NCBI GenBank assembly: GCA_016207095.1
Contig: JACQQF010000043.1
Span: 30,156 to 94,155, forward strand
Direction: 5' to 3'
DNA length: 64,000 nucleotides
Source: Candidatus Methylomirabilota bacterium
GTDB lineage: Bacteria; Methylomirabilota; Methylomirabilia; Methylomirabilales; Methylomirabilaceae
The position numbers were made by a program, and so were the translations under genes. Shown in pieces: positions 8,914 through 17,447 of the stretch. The notes under the pieces are model-generated. The model saw only the letters and a list, made by a program, of their open reading frames with translations, had not been told where the DNA came from and did not search any database. Numbering within the stretch: the stretch's first letter is position 1; the number at the start of each line of letters is the position of its first letter.

Positions 8914-10623
8914 TCATTGCTTTCTTTTGGCCAGTTCCTCTTCACGCAGGGTCCGCCGGAGGACCTTGCCAACGAGCGTCTTTGGCAGCGCCGTTCGGAA
9001 CTCCACAAGGGTGGGGACTCTGTATCTTGCCATCTTCTCCCTGCAGTAGTCGATGATCTCCTGTTCGGTGGCCGACTGCCCTTCTTTCAGGACGATGTAG
9101 ACCTTCACCGTTTCCCCCCGGTAGGGGTCCGGCAGGCCCACCGCCACCGCTTCTTGCACCTTCGGATGCTCATAGAGCGGCTCCTCGACGTCCCGCGGGT
9201 AAATCTTGTAGCCACCGGCGATGATCATGTCTTTCTTTCGGTCCACGATGGAGAAGTAGCCCTGCTCATCCATGTAGCCGATATCTCCAGTGTGCAGCCA
9301 TCCATCCTTCAACACCCTCGCGGTTTCCTCCGGCCGGTTCCAGTAGCCTTTCATCACCTGGGGACCCTTGACTGCCAACTCGCCGGTCTCTCTGGGTGGC
9401 AGCCTCCGCTCGCCGGTCTCCAGATCGACGATCTTGGCGTCGGTATCCGGAAGCGGAAGGCCGATCGTCCCGATCTTCCTTGCGCCATAGAGCGGGTTGA
9501 CGTGCGTGGCCGGAGAGGCCTCGGTCAGGCCATAGGCCTCAACGAGTCGGGCGCCGGTTAACGCCTCGAACCTCGTCTGCACCTCGACCGGCAATGGCGC
9601 GGCCCCGCTCAAGCAGGCCTTGATCGAGCGAAGGTTGTACTTGCCAACCTCCGGGAAATTATTGATGGCGATATACATCGTCGGGACGCCGGGGAAGATT
9701 GTCGGATGATACTTGTCGATCGTTTCGAGGACTTCCTTCACCTTGAAGTGGGGCAAGAGGATCATCGTGTGACCCAACGAAATGCAGAGGTTCATCACGG
9801 CCGTCATCCCGTAGACATGAAAGAACGGGATGGCACCGAGAGAAATCTCGCTCCCGCCCTTGGCCGTCACCAGCCACGCGCCGGCCTGCAGCGTGTTGGC
9901 CACCAGATTCCGATGGGTCAGGACCGCCCCTTTGGCCAGACCAGTGGTCCCCCCTGTGTACTGGAGGAGGGCCGGGGTATCCGGGCTGAATGCGACAACC
10001 GGGGGCTTCGCGGCGGCGGAACGCATTACTTCCTTGAACAGCTCGGTTCCCGCGACCCGGTCAACCTCAACGCGATGCCCTTCTGACTGCTCTTTCAGCA
10101 GGGTAAAGAGCAGCCGAAGCAGTCTCGGAAAATACTCCTTGATATTGGTGACGATGATCCGCTTGAGGCCTGTCCTCGGCGCGACCTCCTTGACCAGCGG
10201 ATAGAACTTGGTGAGGGTCACAATGCCCCAGGACCCTGAGTCGTTCAGTTGATGCTCCAGCTCCTTCGCGGAGTAGAGCGGGCTGGTCGAGACGGCGACG
10301 CCCCCGGCGCGAAGCGTGCCATAATAGGCGATGACCATCTGGGGACAGTTGGGAAGGAACAGGGAGACCCGATCGCCTGCGGTGAGGCCTCGGGCTGAGA
10401 GGGCCGCGGCGAAGCGGTCCGCGGCCTCGTTCAGCGCCCGGTAGGTCAGCCTGGCGCCATAGAAGATGATCGCGTCGCGATCCGGGTGCTTCCTGGCGGA
10501 CTCCGAGAGGAAGTGCTGCAGCGGGGCGTCTGGGTACTCGATGTGTTTCGGAACTCCCTCGTCGTAGAAGGCGAACCAGGGCCGATCCAACTTTTCCCTC
10601 ATGGTGGCGGGCTCGTCCTTCAT
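8914..10623 (-). CDS. Long-chain fatty-acid--CoA ligase (AMP-binding)
   Basis: A 569-residue acyl-CoA synthetase. The P-loop-like motif LLQYTGGTTGLAKGAVLTH, the A5 motif VEAYGLTEASP, the A7/A8 motifs HTGDIGYMDEQGYFSIVDRKKDMI and the C-terminal catalytic-lysine region LPKTLVGKVLRRTLREEE are all present, so both the adenylation and thioesterification steps look intact. It activates fatty acids to acyl-CoA with ATP at the membrane. The ATG at 10623 is preceded by AAGGAG 7 bases upstream; a longer frame to 10746 has no such site. It stands alone in its operon. Confidence 0.92.
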   Translation of the reverse strand: MKDEPATMREKLDRPWFAFYDEGVPKHIEYPDAPLQHFLSESARKHPDRDAIIFYGARLTYRALNEAADRFAAALSARGLTAGDRVSLFLPNCPQMVIAYYGTLRAGGVAVSTSPLYSAKELEHQLNDSGSWGIVTLTKFYPLVKEVAPRTGLKRIIVTNIKEYFPRLLRLLFTLLKEQSEGHRVEVDRVAGTELFKEVMRSAAAKPPVVAFSPDTPALLQYTGGTTGLAKGAVLTHRNLVANTLQAGAWLVTAKGGSEISLGAIPFFHVYGMTAVMNLCISLGHTMILLPHFKVKEVLETIDKYHPTIFPGVPTMYIAINNFPEVGKYNLRSIKACLSGAAPLPVEVQTRFEALTGARLVEAYGLTEASPATHVNPLYGARKIGTIGLPLPDTDAKIVDLETGERRLPPRETGELAVKGPQVMKGYWNRPEETARVLKDGWLHTGDIGYMDEQGYFSIVDRKKDMIIAGGYKIYPRDVEEPLYEHPKVQEAVAVGLPDPYRGETVKVYIVLKEGQSATEQEIIDYCREKMARYRVPTLVEFRTALPKTLVGKVLRRTLREEELAKRKQ

Positions 10624-10938
10624 GGCAGACTCCTTCACGCTGAAACTGCGTCTTCCCGTGCTCTCGATTGCGATCTCAACCGGGGTGCCCGGGACACCGG
10701 CGCCTCGATAGCCACGCAGCCATCTGATTGCCTTCGATAGGCACACGGAACCTGGAATGGTGCGGCTTCAACGCAGACCAGGTGCAGGAAAGCATATCGT
10801 AAAGGCACCAGGGTTCCAACAAGAAAAACAGGGCCAAGAGCCCACCCGTTTGACCATCAATAGGAATGCAAGAGCTGACAGCGATGTCAGCCGAACCCGA
10901 CTCCGGAAAGACAATTGGGGCCGGGCTGATTACCCGAA
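10624..10938. other. Intergenic region with one perfect hairpin
   Basis: No gene supported on either strand. A perfect 7-bp stem with a GCGA tetraloop (GCTGACA...TGTCAGC) lies at 10874-10891, about 50 bases past the stop of the small membrane ORF; no U-run follows. The promoter of the acyl-CoA ligase must lie here but no strong -35/-10 pair is visible. Confidence 0.4.
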
Positions 10939-11052
10939 TCAACCAAAAAATACAAACAGCGCGCTGACCATCACGGTCACAATGGCGGCGATCGCGAGAA
11001 TGAAGGGCCAGTAGGTACGTTCCGGATCGATGGGGGCCGGGCCAAAGGCCAT
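10939..11052 (-). CDS. 37-residue single-pass membrane peptide
   Basis: MAFGPAPIDPERTYWPFILA begins a 37-residue peptide whose second half (FILAIAAIVTVMVSALFVFFG) is one transmembrane helix ending at the C-terminus. GAGAGGGG lies about 8 bases before the ATG. The N-terminal DPERTYWPF stretch is polar and likely cytoplasmic. It sits between marC and the acyl-CoA ligase on the same strand. I do not recognise the family; the ribosome site and clean hydrophobic helix make it more likely real than chance. Confidence 0.5.
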   Translation of the reverse strand: MAFGPAPIDPERTYWPFILAIAAIVTVMVSALFVFFG

Positions 11053-11185
11053 TGCTCGCTATCCCCTCTCCCGCGATGGCCGTCTTGAAGAGGCCGACTT
11101 ACGCATACCGGCGCCGATCATCGCACCGAATAATCTCAATGGCGCTGCGCGCACGGGAAGACCATTCAGGACGGGCGGCGAGCCG

Positions 11186-11776
11186 TCATGACGTCCCGAG
11201 GAGCACCTGGAGCCCGAGCCGGATCATCATGACGCCGATCGCCGCCAGGAGGAGGTTGACGACCTTGGCGAGCACGTTGAGGGTTCCCCCGCCGACGACG
11301 GCCATGATCCGATCAGAGCCCCATAGGGTCACCCCGACGATCCCAAGATTGACCAGGAAGGCCGCAAGGGTGAGCCAGAAGCCCTGACTGCTCAAGAGGA
11401 CCATGGAAGTGGTCAGGACGGCAGGCCCGACCATTAACGGCATCGCCAAGGGGACCACACCCATCGTCTCAGAAGGAACTCGCCGGGTCCGCTCCTCAAA
11501 GAGGAGATCGGTGAGGGAGAGACAGAACAGCAGGGTGCCACCGGCGATCTGGAAGTCTGCCTCTGTGATCCCAAGATAGACGAAGAGAGCTTTGCCGAGC
11601 AACATGAATCCGACGCCGATGCAGCCAGCGGCCAGGATCGCCTGCCGGAAGGTTCGAATCCGCTCCTGCTCCGACAGATTCGCGGTCATGGAGAGGAAGA
11701 TCGGAAGGACGCCGAAGGCATCGATCGCCACAAAAAGGGGAATGAAGGCGAGGAGGAAGGGCCGGATGAGGTCCAC
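11186..11776 (-). CDS. MarC-family integral membrane protein
   Basis: A 196-residue protein with about six transmembrane helices of the MarC family: N-terminal FLLAFIPLFVAIDAFGVLPIFLSMT, the central GGTLLFCLSLTDLLF and PLAMPLMVGPAVLTTSMVLL motifs, and a C-terminal MAVVGGGTLNVLAKVVNLLLAAIGVMMI. Length is normal for the family. MarC was once thought to act in multidrug resistance, which was not upheld; the function remains unknown. The start is a GTG. It lies 15 bp downstream of the glycerophosphodiesterase gene and is probably co-transcribed. Confidence 0.88.
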   Translation of the reverse strand: MDLIRPFLLAFIPLFVAIDAFGVLPIFLSMTANLSEQERIRTFRQAILAAGCIGVGFMLLGKALFVYLGITEADFQIAGGTLLFCLSLTDLLFEERTRRVPSETMGVVPLAMPLMVGPAVLTTSMVLLSSQGFWLTLAAFLVNLGIVGVTLWGSDRIMAVVGGGTLNVLAKVVNLLLAAIGVMMIRLGLQVLLGTS

Positions 11777-11791
11777 GCGAGAGAGCCCTGG

Positions 11792-12517
11792 CTACCGATG
11801 CTCGCTCAGGGCAAGGCGCAAGAGGTCAGGTCGGTCCGTGATGATCCCATCGACCCCTAACTTGATGAAGTGGCGCATCTGAGCCGGGTCGTTGACCACC
11901 CAGACGACGAGCTGGAGCCCCGAGGCCCGACAGGCCTCGACCTCAGTCTTCGTGACGAACGAGGCTTCGAGCGCCAAGCCATCTGCCTTGGCGGGGCCGG
12001 CGAGTGCCGACAACGACACAGGCCTTCCGACCAGAAGGGCCGCTGTGCGGATGGTCGGCTCAATCTCCTTCAGCCGTCGCAGCGCATAATGGTCGAAGGA
12101 CGCTACGGCCCCTTGGGCGATGGCTCCGTGCTGACGCAGGGCCGAGACGACCTTCTCCTCGATCCCAGGAAAGAAGGTCGAACCGGCCTTGATCTCAAGA
12201 GCCAGCGGGACCCTCCCGGCGAAGCGATCAAGCACCTCGGCAAGTCTTGGGATTCGCTGGCCGGCAAAGCCTTCTCCGAACCATCGGCCGGCATCCAACC
12301 TCATGAGCTCCCCAAGGCTCCGCTGGTGTACCGGGCCAGAGCCATCCGTCGTCCGATCGAGTGTGTCATCGTGAATCACGATCAGCTCGTTATCCCGCGT
12401 GAGGTGAAGGTCCAGTTCCAGGGCGTCTGCGCCCAACTCGACCGCCCGTTCGAAGGCCGCCATGGTATTCTCAGGCGCCAAGGCTGACGCCCCGCGGTGA
12501 GCGACATTTAGTGTCAC
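11792..12517 (-). CDS. Glycerophosphodiester phosphodiesterase
   Basis: A 241-residue GDPD/UgpQ-type TIM-barrel enzyme. The HRG motif (NVAHRGASALAPENT), the metal ligands in ADALELDLHLTRDNELIVIHDDTLDRTTDG and the C-terminal VVWVVNDPAQMRHFIKLGVDGIITDRPDLL are all visible. It hydrolyses glycerophosphodiesters to glycerol-3-phosphate and alcohol. There is no signal peptide, so it should be cytoplasmic. The GTG at 12517 follows CCGGAGCTCCAG with good spacing; a TTG at 12532 is the alternative. Confidence 0.9.
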   Translation of the reverse strand: MTLNVAHRGASALAPENTMAAFERAVELGADALELDLHLTRDNELIVIHDDTLDRTTDGSGPVHQRSLGELMRLDAGRWFGEGFAGQRIPRLAEVLDRFAGRVPLALEIKAGSTFFPGIEEKVVSALRQHGAIAQGAVASFDHYALRRLKEIEPTIRTAALLVGRPVSLSALAGPAKADGLALEASFVTKTEVEACRASGLQLVVWVVNDPAQMRHFIKLGVDGIITDRPDLLRLALSEHR

Positions 12518-12547
12518 CTGGAGCTCCGGCAATGAAGATGCGGCTTT

Positions 12548-13012
12548 TTATGGACGATTCCCTGCATCCCCGTCATCCGACCACTTGCCGTTGATACGCT
12601 TCAGGAGACGCCCGGCAAGCCCATGAGCCCGATCTTTGAGCCATTTGTACTCCTCCCACGCCGCGCCCCGGTCACCCTTGCGAACGTAGGCGGCCCCAAG
12701 ACCGTAATGCGGCTGGGGCAACTCCGGCTCGAGCCGAACCGCTTCTTTGAATTCGATCAGCGCTTTGTCCCAAAAGCCCTTCCGCGCAAGGGCCACGCCA
12801 AGACTATGATGTGCCCTGGCATCCCCGGGCTCGAGCCGAACCGCTTCCATGAACTCGAAAACCGCCTCGTCCCACAGGCCCCCTTCCGCATAGACCCAGC
12901 CTTGCTCGAAGTGTTCCTTTGCGGTCTTTTGCCTCGACTCGCAGCCCAATCCGAACACAAAGAGGGTAGCCAAGGCGATCCCGCACCACCCCAACCAACG
13001 TCCCTGCTTCAT
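12548..13012 (-). CDS. TPR-repeat lipoprotein
   Basis: A 154-residue protein with a lipoprotein signal (LGWCGIALATLFVFGLGCES, Cys after VFGLG) and three TPR-like repeats: HFEQGWVYAEGGLWDEAVFE, HHSLGVALARKGFWDKALIE and HYGLGAAYVRKGDRGAAWEE. TPRs mediate protein contacts; the partner is unknown. An ATG at 13012 places the basic residue KQGR before the hydrophobic core, which suits a signal peptide better than the upstream ATG at 13042. It is the first gene of the run that continues into the glycerophosphodiesterase. Confidence 0.8.
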   Translation of the reverse strand: MKQGRWLGWCGIALATLFVFGLGCESRQKTAKEHFEQGWVYAEGGLWDEAVFEFMEAVRLEPGDARAHHSLGVALARKGFWDKALIEFKEAVRLEPELPQPHYGLGAAYVRKGDRGAAWEEYKWLKDRAHGLAGRLLKRINGKWSDDGDAGNRP

Positions 13013-13570
13013 TGTGGATTCTAGCCCCCAGCCGGACGACATCTGATGAACAGGCTAGCGAGCCCAGGCCTCCCGGCAAAACCTCAGGCTTCGAACTACT
13101 CTTGTTTTTCACACATCCTGTTAGGCTTTAGATTGCGTTCCATGTGTGAACGATCCTTCGAGGACAGATACTGTACTGGGGTGGCGCTAACGGCCAATCC
13201 CTCAACTCGCTTGCATCAGCCCTGACGGGTAAGGCTACCGCTGCAATCGACCCAGTGACGGCTCCATCTGTGGCACGGTCATCATACTACTATAGGCACA
13301 GAGCACTGTAAAGGCGGAGTGGCCCAGAAACTCCAGCGGAGAGGAGATCACAGAGAATCAGCGACGCCAATAAACACTTGACAGCATAGATAGGGCTATG
13401 GTACAGGTAACTGGCTGTTTACGGCACTTGAGGGTGCAATGTACGTTGGGATTCTTGACGGTTTCTTGTACGGACGAGGGGGGGCGATCCGAAGCGAAGT
13501 GAATGAGAAATTACATTAGGTGGGGGGGTTACGTCGCAAGACATCTAGCAGGGGAATCAAGGAGGACGGC
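13013..13570. other. Long intergenic region between divergent genes
   Basis: No gene seen. A 9-bp inverted repeat (TTCACACAT at 13109-13117 and ATGTGTGAA at 13143-13151) could be an operator or hairpin. TTGACA occurs at 13378-13383 on the plus strand, but no good -10 sits at the right distance. The region should hold the promoters of the lipoprotein gene (minus) and the IPTL-CTERM gene (plus). AAGGAGGACGGC just before 13571 is a near-perfect ribosome binding site. Confidence 0.45.
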
Positions 13571-14452
13571 ATGAAATTCCTCGGCAGAATCGCCTGTGGT
13601 AGCAAATACAAACTTTTGCCTCTCTTGCTGTTACCGATGATCCTTGTGTGGGGACATGCTCTAGCAACAACGCTCAACCTATCCAACACTTCGTCTCGGA
13701 CCGCCTACGCTCCCACTGTGAACACCTTCTCAAACGGCTTCGATCTCGCCTCCGCCTCGATTGTTCTTGACGATGTTGCGAACACGGCGGTCGTCACCGT
13801 CACGACCTTTGGCAGAAACGGATCTGGTGATCCCGACCCCGACGTTATTCCCGGAGCAGGTTGTGCCGCGGGAGCCGCGTTCTGTGTAACATCGATCGCT
13901 GGGTGCCCTCAGCTGGTCCAGCTCGTTGCGGATTCGGATCCGGCGACCGACCAGAACGGGGTCTGCGCCAACTTTCCGCACGAGGGCGCAGGCAACGACG
14001 AGAACTACGCCATACGGATTGAACAGCCCTCAGGGACTATACGGATTAGGGTTGACATTGCGGCAGGGGGCGCTTCGGGCACCGGATCGGTAACGACCTG
14101 CGCAGGGTGCGCGATCACATCGCCGAACCCCATTGCCTGGACAGGAAAGACCTTCAACGTTACCATTAGTGGGATCAACAGCAGCGGGCTGAGCCTTGCA
14201 CCTGGTGAAACCGTCTTCGGGAATATCGGGGCCGGCTCGACCGCTGACGGTCCGCCGGAAGACCAGATCGTCTTGAGTGCTACCGTCCCGACCACGACGA
14301 CGACGACCACCACTACGACGACGACGACTACGACTACGACGACGACAATTCCGGTAGTGCCAACGGCCGGGAACTGGGGGATGATGATGCTCGGGCTGGC
14401 CTTCTTGGGAGCAATGGCCTGGCTTCTGCGAGCCCGCAGGTCCCTTCGGTAG
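13571..14452 (+). CDS. IPTL-CTERM-type surface/sorting protein with poly-Thr stalk
   Basis: A 293-residue exported protein. It has a signal peptide (LLPLLLLPMILVWGHALATTLNL), a Thr/Ser/Gly-rich domain of about 200 residues with two cysteine-rich stretches (AGCAAGAAFCVTSIAGC and TTCAGCAI), a run of 19 threonines, and a C-terminal tripartite signal: VPTAGNWGMMMLG, a hydrophobic helix and RARRSLR. This end matches the IPTL-CTERM class of PEP-CTERM-like sorting signals, processed by an exosortase-type enzyme; none is present here. The Thr run likely forms an O-glycosylated stalk. The body domain is not recognised. It is monocistronic, with its own terminator. Confidence 0.78.
   Translation: MKFLGRIACGSKYKLLPLLLLPMILVWGHALATTLNLSNTSSRTAYAPTVNTFSNGFDLASASIVLDDVANTAVVTVTTFGRNGSGDPDPDVIPGAGCAAGAAFCVTSIAGCPQLVQLVADSDPATDQNGVCANFPHEGAGNDENYAIRIEQPSGTIRIRVDIAAGGASGTGSVTTCAGCAITSPNPIAWTGKTFNVTISGINSSGLSLAPGETVFGNIGAGSTADGPPEDQIVLSATVPTTTTTTTTTTTTTTTTTTTIPVVPTAGNWGMMMLGLAFLGAMAWLLRARRSLR
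14291..14347 (+). repeat. ACN trinucleotide repeat coding 19 threonines
   Basis: Nineteen in-frame Thr codons, mostly ACG with ACC, ACT and one ACA. Mixed codons suggest it is old enough to have drifted but still slippage-prone. It links the folded domain to the sorting signal. Confidence 0.9.
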
Positions 14453-14488
14453 TCGGCAGTCCGCGATTACTCAAATTTCGCGATCAAG

Positions 14489-14526
14489 AAAAAACGGGGC
14501 TTGGCCTTAGCCCCGTTTTTTCTTTT
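14489..14526 (+). terminator. Rho-independent terminator
   Basis: Stem AAAAAACGGGGC / GCCCCGTTTTTT with a 9-base loop (TTGGCCTTA), followed by CTTTTT. It ends the IPTL-CTERM transcript and isolates it from the next cluster. The T-run also rules out the upstream ATG at 14526 as start of the next gene. Confidence 0.93.
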
Positions 14527-14600
14527 TGGAGAACGAGGTTTTCCCCCTTCGAGCAATCTCACGAGCGATTTTGAGCAAGGTCGGAGACTGCTCCACTACA

Positions 14601-16688
14601 ATGCGGCTGGCATGGCTCGAGGGAGCAAGCACGCTGGCCGCATTCGTGCTGACCTACGGACTGCTTCTCTGGTACCTCAAGCCCTCCCTTCTGCTGAGTC
14701 CGACGATCACGGCTGGCGGAGATACGCTCTCCCACTATGTGACGGCGAGATATCTGCGGGATTACCTCCTCCCAAATGGAAGGATCATCGGATGGATGCC
14801 CGGCAACCTTGCCGGCTTTCCGATTTTCCTCTTCTATTTCCCCCTGGCCTTCCTGGTGATCGCCGGGCTGAGCCTTCTTCTCTCATTCCCTGTCGCGTTT
14901 AAGCTGGGAACCGTCGCCGGGACCTTCGCCCTCCCGCTGGCCACCCTGGTCAGCCTGCGGTGGATCGGATGCCGGTTTCCCATCCCGGCCCTTGGCGCCA
15001 TCCTGACGCTCCCGTTTCTGCTGAACACGGGTAACACCATGTGGGGCGGCAACATCCCCAGCACCCTGGCCGGGGAGTTCTCTCACAGTCTCTCTTTTGC
15101 GCTTCTGATGCTCTTTCAGGGCGCCCTTTACAAGGGAGTGCGCACGCGCCGACGCGCCGGGTGGTGCGCGGTGCTCTTCGCTCTGGTCGGTTTCGCCCAT
15201 GGCTACGGGTTGGTGGCTGCGGCTGGCCTTGGGGTGTACTTTCTCGCGGTGGAGTCGGATTTCCTGGCGACGCTTGTCTACCTGGTCCGCGTCTATGCCA
15301 CCGGAGGGCTCCTTCTGGGATTCTGGCTGGTGCCGCTCGTTGCCTACCTCCACTATACGACCGGGTTCGCCATAAGCTGGAAGTTCGCGTCGCTGCGTGA
15401 GATCTTCCCGACCGTGATGTGGCCGACCGTGGCGATAGCGGCGGCTACGATCGCCTGGGCATCGTGGCACAAGCAGGCCGATAGGGAGTGGCGCCGCTGG
15501 GTCCACTACCTGACCTACCCTGTGGTCCTGTCCGTCCTCCTCTATTTCATCACCCCGAGGTTGAACCTTGTGGATGTGAGGTTCCTGGCCTTAGCCCAGT
15601 TCTTCCTCACACCGCTAGCCGCAGTCGGCCTCGGCCGACTCATCACCCGGGTTCAATTCGCGTCGGGTCTCTGGGCGCCTCTTCTGATCGGGACACTGAT
15701 GATCATCTGGATCGTGCCTCAGGTGTCGTTTATCCCCGACTGGATCCGCTGGAACTACGAGGGGATGGAGCGGAAACCTTGGTGGCGATACTATCTTGTC
15801 GTAAACACGGTCGGCCTGGCTGGGGGCCCCCACAGCCCGCGAGTCGTGTACGAACATTCGGTTTTGCACGATAAGGCCGGCACGGTCCGGGCATTCGAGG
15901 CGCTGCCGCTCTTCTCGGGTCGTCCTACTCTCGAGGGGGCTTACATGCAGTCCTCCCCGAGCTCCCCGTTCGTCTTTTATATCCAGTCTGAGTTGACCGA
16001 GATTCCCTCCTGCCCCTTCCTTCCGTACCACTGTACGACGTTTAACCCAACGCAGGCACTGGCTCACCTCGAACTCTTCAATGTGAAGGAGGTGATCGCA
16101 GTCACCGGTAAGGCCAAGGTTGCCCTAGCGTCGAATCCTGGTTACCGGGAGGAGGTCGAGATCGGGCCATACAAGATCTTTCACGTACGCCAAGGGAATG
16201 GGCAGTACGTGACACCTCTTCCTTATGCGCCGGCACTAGCCACCCAAGGGGACTGGAAGCGCCTGGCCTATGACTGGTTCCGGAAGCCGGAATGGCTGGA
16301 GGTCCCGCTCCTCTTCCTGCGACCCGGCGAGCCATCGCCCCCGGTTACCGTGCCGTTCCGCGGCCTCGGAGAGGGGCCTGTTCGACAAGCCCTTTCGCCA
16401 GGATGCCAGGTCAAGGACGCTGTGGGGAATGAGGAGGTTCGGTTCGAGACCGACTGTCCAGGGCGACCGCACCTGATCAAGATCTCTTATCACCCGAAAT
16501 GGCGGGTCGAGGGCGCTGATCGCATCTACCTGGTCTCCCCGTCCTTCATGGCGGTCTACCCTACTGCGCGACATGTTCGCCTCTTCTTCGGCGATCGCTG
16601 GCCCGACTATGTCGGGAGGTCGGCGAGCGGCTTGGGATTGATGCTGCTGGTAGTAGCATGGGTAGCAGAGCGACGGCGGCCGGGATGA
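14601..16688 (+). CDS. Large membrane protein, 6-pyruvoyl-tetrahydropterin synthase-related/YfhO-like
   Basis: A 695-residue polytopic protein with about 10-11 transmembrane helices in the first 400 residues and a soluble C-terminal part, ending in one more helix. The N-terminal motif GGDTLSHYVTARYLRDYLLP followed by GRIIGWMPGNLAGFPIFLFYFP matches the PTPS-related membrane domain, whose members resemble lipid-linked GT-C glycosyltransferases and YfhO. The GGD acidic motif in the first loop fits a GT-C active site. No enzyme activity is shown. An ATGA overlap with a GT2 gene suggests both work in envelope lipid or glycan synthesis. Confidence 0.75.
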   Translation: MRLAWLEGASTLAAFVLTYGLLLWYLKPSLLLSPTITAGGDTLSHYVTARYLRDYLLPNGRIIGWMPGNLAGFPIFLFYFPLAFLVIAGLSLLLSFPVAFKLGTVAGTFALPLATLVSLRWIGCRFPIPALGAILTLPFLLNTGNTMWGGNIPSTLAGEFSHSLSFALLMLFQGALYKGVRTRRRAGWCAVLFALVGFAHGYGLVAAAGLGVYFLAVESDFLATLVYLVRVYATGGLLLGFWLVPLVAYLHYTTGFAISWKFASLREIFPTVMWPTVAIAAATIAWASWHKQADREWRRWVHYLTYPVVLSVLLYFITPRLNLVDVRFLALAQFFLTPLAAVGLGRLITRVQFASGLWAPLLIGTLMIIWIVPQVSFIPDWIRWNYEGMERKPWWRYYLVVNTVGLAGGPHSPRVVYEHSVLHDKAGTVRAFEALPLFSGRPTLEGAYMQSSPSSPFVFYIQSELTEIPSCPFLPYHCTTFNPTQALAHLELFNVKEVIAVTGKAKVALASNPGYREEVEIGPYKIFHVRQGNGQYVTPLPYAPALATQGDWKRLAYDWFRKPEWLEVPLLFLRPGEPSPPVTVPFRGLGEGPVRQALSPGCQVKDAVGNEEVRFETDCPGRPHLIKISYHPKWRVEGADRIYLVSPSFMAVYPTARHVRLFFGDRWPDYVGRSASGLGLMLLVVAWVAERRRPG

Positions 16689-17407
16689 CTGCTGCCCCTG
16701 CCGAAGGCTCGCTCACCATCATCATCCCGGTATACAACGAGGAGGTGATCCTGTCGGCGAACCTCGGTCGCCTGATCATGTACCTGAACGGCATCGGAGG
16801 CCCCTTCGAGATCATTCTCGTCAGCAACGGGTCGACCGACATGACGCTCGAGTTGGCGCAGCAGGCGCAGTCCTCAGATCCCCGCGTGCAGGCGATTGCC
16901 CTCGAGCGGCGAGGCGTCGGACGGGCCTTCAAGGCGGCTGCCAGGCGCGCCCACTACGAGCATCTCGTCTCGGTGGACATGGACCTCTCGGTAGACCTGA
17001 CGTTCATCGAAAAGGCCCGCGGGTTACTGGCCGGATGTGACCTGGTCGTCGGGTCGAAACAGACCGGTTCACAGCGGCGATCGTGGCTGCGTTGGTTGGC
17101 CAGCGCGACCTTCATCTCGTGTGCGCGCCTGCTCCTCGGAACGACGGTGACCGACTATTCCATTGGGGCGAAGGGGTATCGACGCTCGTGGATCATGCCC
17201 TACCTCGATCGACTGGATGACGACACCGCCTACGTCCTCCAGTTGGTCGCATGGGGACGACGCGACGGGGCGCGGATCACGGAGATCCCTGTCTCGTGCG
17301 AAGACCTTCGGCGCAGCAAGTTCAACCTCTTGCACGAAGGCATACACAAATTCTCTTCCCTATTCCTTATCTGGTTGATCCACCACCGGCGCCACAGTCG
17401 CCCCTGA
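16685..17407 (+). CDS. Family 2 glycosyltransferase (dolichol-phosphate mannosyltransferase-like)
   Basis: A 240-residue GT2 enzyme: SLTIIIPVYNEEVILSANLG at the N-terminus, nucleotide-sugar site FEIILVSNGSTDMT, and the metal-binding SVDMDLSVDL (DxD-like). There is no transmembrane helix, so it is a soluble or peripheral transferase using a polyprenyl-phosphate or lipid acceptor. The ATG at 16685 overlaps the upstream stop (ATGA); an ATG at 16658 is also in frame. hpnK follows 40 bp later, so it may supply or modify a hopanoid sugar head group, but HpnI proper is usually membrane-bound. Confidence 0.85.
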   Translation: MTAAPAEGSLTIIIPVYNEEVILSANLGRLIMYLNGIGGPFEIILVSNGSTDMTLELAQQAQSSDPRVQAIALERRGVGRAFKAAARRAHYEHLVSVDMDLSVDLTFIEKARGLLAGCDLVVGSKQTGSQRRSWLRWLASATFISCARLLLGTTVTDYSIGAKGYRRSWIMPYLDRLDDDTAYVLQLVAWGRRDGARITEIPVSCEDLRRSKFNLLHEGIHKFSSLFLIWLIHHRRHSRP

Positions 17408-17447
17408 CGCTGACAGCTTGCGTGTCGAGGCTCGGCAGGAACGGCTG

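Noticed and set aside
13197..13260. Possible c-di-GMP riboswitch-like sequence upstream of the IPTL-CTERM gene
   Set aside because: Core bases of the GEMM motif do not fit.
13420..13437. Possible sigma-54 promoter (GGCACTTGAGGGTGC) upstream of the IPTL-CTERM gene
   Set aside because: GG to GC spacing is one base too long for RpoN recognition.
14526..14600. Longer N-terminus for the PTPS-related membrane protein
   Set aside because: The start would lie in the T-run of the upstream terminator and add residues with no membrane or family character.
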